Positions 15,355 through 18,372 of a DNA stretch of 18,372 nt are shown here, in pieces. The position numbers were made by a program, and so were the translations under genes. How positions within the stretch are numbered: position 1 is the first letter of the stretch; each line of letters begins with the position of its first letter. This DNA is from JARRQJ01 sp037381915. GTDB taxonomy: Bacteria; Pseudomonadota; Gammaproteobacteria; DRLM01. The notes beneath the pieces were generated by a model. That model did no database searches. It was not told the origin of the DNA and saw only the letters and a program-made list of their open reading frames with translations. The DNA is taken from contig JARRQJ010000063.1 in NCBI GenBank assembly GCA_037381915.1, positions 1 to 18,372 of the forward strand. Reading direction: 5' to 3'.

Positions 15355-15373
15355 CAGCGGCTTGTCACCGCTG
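15355..15373 (-). terminator. 6-bp hairpin between trmJ and cysE
   Basis: CAGCGG and CCGCTG flank a 7-base loop, 35 bases after the trmJ stop on the minus strand. Only TTAGCCC follows, not a T-run. It could weaken trmJ read-through into cysE; support is slight. Confidence 0.25.
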
Positions 15374-15408
15374 CGGCGTCGCCAGGCGACCCGGCCGGCA
15401 AGGGGACA

Positions 15409-16149
15409 TCATGTGTGAGACCGGCCGTTGTTCCCCGCCGCGCCTCGCCGCTCCACCGCCGTCAGGATCCCCCTCAGGATATTGACCTCATTGCAATCCA
15501 GCTCCACCCGATTGAACAGACGCCGCAGGCGGCGCATCAAGTGCTTGGGATTGTCGGGGTTGAGGAACTCCAAATCCAATAACACCTGTTCCAGGTGCCG
15601 ATAAAAACGTTCCCGCTCCTCGGCCGAGGCCAACGGTTCCTCCGCTCCGGTCGCCGGCGTTCCTTCCAGAGCGGCCAGGCGCAGTTCATAACTCAATATC
15701 TGCACCGCCGCCGCCACATTGAGGGAAGCGAATTCCGGATTGGCGGGGATGCTCACCAGATAGTTGCAGCGATCCAATTCGAGATTGGTGAGTCCGGCGT
15801 GTTCACGCCCGAACACCAATGCCACTTCGCCCGCAACGGCGGCGCGCATTGTCCGGGCCGCCGCCTGACGCGGATCGAGTTGCGGCCAGGGGATACTGCG
15901 GCTGCGGGCGCTGGCACCGAATACCAGACTGCAACCCTCCAAGGCCTGATCCAAAGAATCACAGATCCGGGCGTCCGCCAGCACATCATCGGCGCCGGCG
16001 GCCCGCGCCGTGGCTTCATGACTGGGATAACGATGAGGCATGACCAGACACAGGCGTGTCAGCCCCATGTTCTTCATGGCACGCGCCGCCGCCCCGATGT
16101 TGCCCGGATGGGTGGTTTCCACCAATACGATGCGGATGTTGTCCAGCAT
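15409..16149 (-). CDS. trmJ: tRNA (cytidine/uridine-2'-O-)-methyltransferase TrmJ
   Basis: SPOUT-class enzyme that methylates the 2'-O of the nucleotide at position 32 in the anticodon loop of certain tRNAs, using S-adenosylmethionine. The 246-residue product has HPGNIGAAARAMKNMG (14-29) and the knot motifs FGREHAGLTN (113-122) and SLNVAAAVQ (142-150), followed by an arginine-rich C-terminal extension typical of TrmJ. It starts at ATG 16149 with AAAGGGT closely upstream. It is transcribed away from suhB across a 121-base gap, as in E. coli. Downstream is cysE, 104 bases away. Confidence 0.95.
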   Translation of the reverse strand: MLDNIRIVLVETTHPGNIGAAARAMKNMGLTRLCLVMPHRYPSHEATARAAGADDVLADARICDSLDQALEGCSLVFGASARSRSIPWPQLDPRQAAARTMRAAVAGEVALVFGREHAGLTNLELDRCNYLVSIPANPEFASLNVAAAVQILSYELRLAALEGTPATGAEEPLASAEERERFYRHLEQVLLDLEFLNPDNPKHLMRRLRRLFNRVELDCNEVNILRGILTAVERRGAAGNNGRSHT

Positions 16150-16207
16150 TACCCTTTTCCTGCCGCCTTCTAAAACACGCCCCTCCCTGCCGTCGCCGGG
16201 GCGAGTT

Positions 16208-16216
16208 TGTTATCCT
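16208..16216 (+). promoter_or_regulatory. Candidate extended -10 promoter for suhB
   Basis: TGTTATCCT fits the extended -10 form TGnTATnnT, about 54 bases upstream of the suhB ATG in the trmJ-suhB divergent gap. No good -35 is present, which an extended -10 can tolerate. No comparably clear promoter was seen for trmJ. Confidence 0.4.
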
Positions 16217-16270
16217 ACGGACTTTTCTCCGTCCCACAACAGCCAACAATGGCAAGACTGTGACCACCCA

Positions 16271-17161
16271 ATGCATGCATTATTGAATATCGCCGTCTCC
16301 GCCGCGCGTAAGGCCGGCGCTTTAATCAGTCGCGCGCTGGAGCGGGTTGACACCTTACAGGTGGACAGCAAAGGCTACAACGATTACGTCAGTGAGGTGG
16401 ACCGCCGCGCCGAACAGGAAATTATCCAGGTCATCCATAAGGCCTATCCCCACCACGCCATCCTGGCGGAAGAAAGCGGTGAGCACGGCGGCGACGATTC
16501 CGTGTGGATCATCGACCCCCTGGACGGGACCACCAACTTCCTGCATGGTTTCCCGCAATTCTCGGTATCCATCGCCATGCGCCACCACGGGCGTTTCGAG
16601 GTGGGGGTGGTCTACGACCCGCTGCGGGACGAGCTCTTCACCGCCGTGCGCGGCTCCGGGACGCAGCTGAACGGCCGGCGCCTGCGGGTCAGCAAGGCCA
16701 AGGGCCTGGACGGCGCCCTCATCGGCACCGGCTTCCCCTTCAAGGATCAAACCCACGTCGATGCCTATATCGGCATGTTCAAGGCGCTGTTGCCGCGCGC
16801 CGCCGGCATTCGGCGGGCCGGTTCCGCCGCGCTGGACCTGGCCTATGTGGCCGCGGGACGCCTGGACGGTTTTTGGGAGATCGGCCTCAAGCCCTGGGAC
16901 ATGGCCGCCGGCATCCTGCTGATCCAGGAAGCGGGCGGTATCATCGGCGATTTTCGCGGCGGCCCTGACTTTTTCGCCAGCGGCAACTTGGTCACGGGTA
17001 ACCCGAAGGTGTACGAAGGACTCATCGTCGCCATTCAACCCTACCTCACCCCGGCGCTGCAGGGCAAAGCCGCCTCGCCGACGGGTGCCCCCCCAAGAAC
17101 CGTCTCGTCCCCCCGGCGCCGGCTGACCACGCGCCGCGCGGCCCCCAAGGAAGCGCAATGA
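16271..17161 (+). CDS. suhB: Inositol-1-monophosphatase / Nus factor SuhB
   Basis: Mg-dependent phosphatase of the inositol monophosphatase family; in E. coli SuhB also joins the rRNA antitermination complex and helps ribosome assembly. From ATG 16271 the product is 296 residues and begins MHALLNIAVSAARKAG, matching the family start. Metal-site residues are present: E67 in EESGEH, D82 and D85 in DPLDGTTN, and D210 in KPWDMAAG. Residues after about 262 form a proline/arginine-rich basic tail (SSPRRRLTTRRAAPKEAQ) roughly 30 residues longer than E. coli SuhB. The frame is open further upstream into trmJ, but that extension is a shadow. Its TGA overlaps the next gene's ATG (17158-17161), so the sulfurtransferase is probably coupled to it. 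Confidence 0.96.
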   Translation: MHALLNIAVSAARKAGALISRALERVDTLQVDSKGYNDYVSEVDRRAEQEIIQVIHKAYPHHAILAEESGEHGGDDSVWIIDPLDGTTNFLHGFPQFSVSIAMRHHGRFEVGVVYDPLRDELFTAVRGSGTQLNGRRLRVSKAKGLDGALIGTGFPFKDQTHVDAYIGMFKALLPRAAGIRRAGSAALDLAYVAAGRLDGFWEIGLKPWDMAAGILLIQEAGGIIGDFRGGPDFFASGNLVTGNPKVYEGLIVAIQPYLTPALQGKAASPTGAPPRTVSSPRRRLTTRRAAPKEAQ

Positions 17162-17973
17162 ACGAAAGCGGCCTGCCACTCGTCGTCGAACCGGATGAGC
17201 TGCAGGCCGCCCTCGATGATGAGTCTATCCTGGTGGCGGATGTGTCGCAGGCGGAATTTCATCAACAGTCCCATATCCCGGGAGCGGTCCATGTGGACTA
17301 CGCGCGGATTATCAGCGCCAGGCCGCCGGTGATGGGACTGCTGCCGCCCGCGGAGCAACTCGGCACGCTGTTCTCCTCCCTGGGCCTCGGCGCAACGACC
17401 CACGTAGTGGCCTATGACAACGAAGGCGGCGGCCGGGCCTCAAGGCTGTTGTGGACTCTGGAGATTACGGGCCATACCCGCTATTCCCTGCTCAACGGCG
17501 GGTTCATCGCCTGGCGGGACGAAGGCCGCCCCACCGAGACGCAGACCCGCGGCAGGACCGCCCGGCCCTACACGGTGCGCTTTAACGCCGAGGCCATCGC
17601 CGACAAGACTTATATTCTCGCTCACCTCCACGACCCGGCCGTTTCCCTGGTGGACGCCCGCAGCCCGGAAGAATATGCGGGACTGGACCTGCGGGCGCGG
17701 CGCGGCGGCCACATCCCCGGCGCTGTGAATATCGAATGGACCCGCGCCCTCGATCCGCAACACGGCATGCGGCTCAAGGCCGGCGAAGATTTACGGGCGC
17801 TCTACGAACAAGCGGGCGTAACCCCTGACAGACAAGCCATCGTCTATTGCCAGACCCACCACCGCTCCGCTTTGAGCTACATCGTGCTGACCAGCCTGGG
17901 TTACAGCGTGCGCGGCTATCCAGGCTCCTGGTCCGAGTGGGGCAACGATCCTGATACACCCGTCGAACGCTAG
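17158..17973 (+). CDS. Sulfurtransferase with two rhodanese domains
   Basis: Transfers sulfane sulfur, classically from thiosulfate to cyanide or another thiol acceptor. The 271-residue product has an N-terminal rhodanese domain (about 8-125) whose active-site position holds D87 (VAYDNEGGG), so it is structural. The C-terminal domain (about 140-268) carries the catalytic C231 in CQTHHRSA. The CxxxxR loop with histidines suggests a thiosulfate:acceptor enzyme rather than the CGSGVTA-type mercaptopyruvate sulfurtransferase (SseA). The ATGA overlap with suhB implies coupling. It lies near cysE and iscS but on the other strand, so any shared sulfur role is an inference. No terminator is evident after the TAG. 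Confidence 0.92.
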   Translation: MNESGLPLVVEPDELQAALDDESILVADVSQAEFHQQSHIPGAVHVDYARIISARPPVMGLLPPAEQLGTLFSSLGLGATTHVVAYDNEGGGRASRLLWTLEITGHTRYSLLNGGFIAWRDEGRPTETQTRGRTARPYTVRFNAEAIADKTYILAHLHDPAVSLVDARSPEEYAGLDLRARRGGHIPGAVNIEWTRALDPQHGMRLKAGEDLRALYEQAGVTPDRQAIVYCQTHHRSALSYIVLTSLGYSVRGYPGSWSEWGNDPDTPVER

Positions 17974-18126
17974 CCATTCAAACCGGCTCGAGGATTGTCG
18001 CAAGCTTTCGGCGGCGCGACTGCCATCATCAGGAATCGCACACATGCGGCGAGACCTGGCGGCCCAAGCGGAGCGACACCGAGCGCCCGGGTGAAGCCAC
18101 GTCTGGCGAGCACCGGACCGATGAGG

Positions 18127-18132
18127 GATAAT
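18127..18132 (+). promoter_or_regulatory. Candidate -10 element for mutS
   Basis: GATAAT lies about 80 bases before the mutS start in a 240-base gap (17974-18213). A TGGCGA 17 bases upstream is only a half-match to the -35 consensus. A TATAAA at 18181-18186 is an alternative. I see nothing else in this gap. Confidence 0.3.
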
Positions 18133-18213
18133 GCCCGCCCATGCGGATAAACGCGCAAGACCCGCAGTTTACGCGGCAACTATAAATCCACGACAACATG
18201 AACCCCCGATAGC

Positions 18214-18372
18214 ATGAACGATATTTGCACCCAGGTAGAAAAACACACGCCCATGATGCAGCAATATCTGCGTATCAAGGCACAGCACCCCGAGCTGCTG
18301 CTCTTCTACCGCATGGGGGATTTTTACGAACTCTTTTACGATGACGCGCGTCGCGCCGCCGCCCTGCTGGAC
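18214..18372 (+). CDS. mutS: DNA mismatch repair protein MutS, N-terminal fragment
   Basis: MutS recognises mismatches and starts methyl-directed repair. Only the first 53 codons are in the window and the frame runs off the right edge. The visible part starts MNDICTQVEKHTPMMQQYL and includes the mismatch-wedging GDFYE motif (F37 and E39) within the conserved LLLFYRMGDFYELFYDDA stretch. ATG 18214 is chosen because this start gives the usual short lead before HTPMMQQYL; a near-upstream ATG at 18198 is in another frame. The ribosome site is weak (no clear GGAG). Confidence 0.95.
   Translation, partial: MNDICTQVEKHTPMMQQYLRIKAQHPELLLFYRMGDFYELFYDDARRAAALLD

Noticed and set aside
16040..16270. 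Upstream extension of suhB to an ATG inside trmJ
   Set aside because: The family N-terminus begins exactly at ATG 16271 (MHALLNIAV), and the extension is antisense to trmJ.
1..18372. CRISPR array, tRNA, prophage, insertion sequence or defence system
   Set aside because: No regularly spaced repeats, no tRNA-like cloverleaf and no integrase, transposase or nuclease-defence protein were found among the coding regions.

Overview
This window looks like chromosomal housekeeping DNA from a GC-rich gammaproteobacterium. The gene order (suhB and trmJ diverging, then cysE-iscR-iscS ... ndk-rlmN-pilW-rodZ ... hisS-yfgM-bamB-der) is the classic gammaproteobacterial arrangement. The protein sequences and the B12-dependent ribonucleotide reductase suggest a Chromatiales-like, possibly sulfur-oxidising, lineage. 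That placement is inferred from remembered family sequences, not from a search. No rRNA, tRNA, CRISPR array, prophage or transposase gene is visible.

Layout: (1) 1-1750, plus strand: the 3' part of xseA, apparently damaged near its end, coupled to a secreted M23 peptidase. (2) 1751-2398: the only long gene-free stretch, with a GC-rich, hairpin-bearing half and an AT-rich half carrying operator-like repeats. (3) 2399-14429, minus strand: a long head-to-tail series, read from the right as iscR, iscS, iscA, ndk, rlmN, pilW, rodZ, hisS, yfgM, bamB, der and a class II ribonucleotide reductase. (4) 14430-14495: a compact iscR control region. (5) cysE and trmJ, minus strand. (6) 16150-18372, plus strand: suhB, a two-domain sulfurtransferase coupled to it, and the first 53 codons of mutS.

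The genes cover cysteine supply (CysE), sulfur mobilisation and Fe-S assembly (IscR, IscS, IscA, with a sulfurtransferase nearby), envelope building (M23 peptidase, BamB, YfgM, RodZ, PilW), translation (HisRS, RlmN, Der, TrmJ, SuhB) and nucleotide or DNA metabolism (Ndk, RNR, XseA, MutS).

I find no convincing wholly new system. The points most worth checking are an iscR control region with an exact core match to the type 2 IscR motif plus a second palindrome, a perfect hairpin between iscR and iscS, an isc locus lacking iscU, hscBA and fdx, the absence of ispG between rodZ and hisS, and two apparent gene lesions (end of xseA, start of the RNR). The lesions and missing genes could be biology or assembly error; sequence alone cannot decide.
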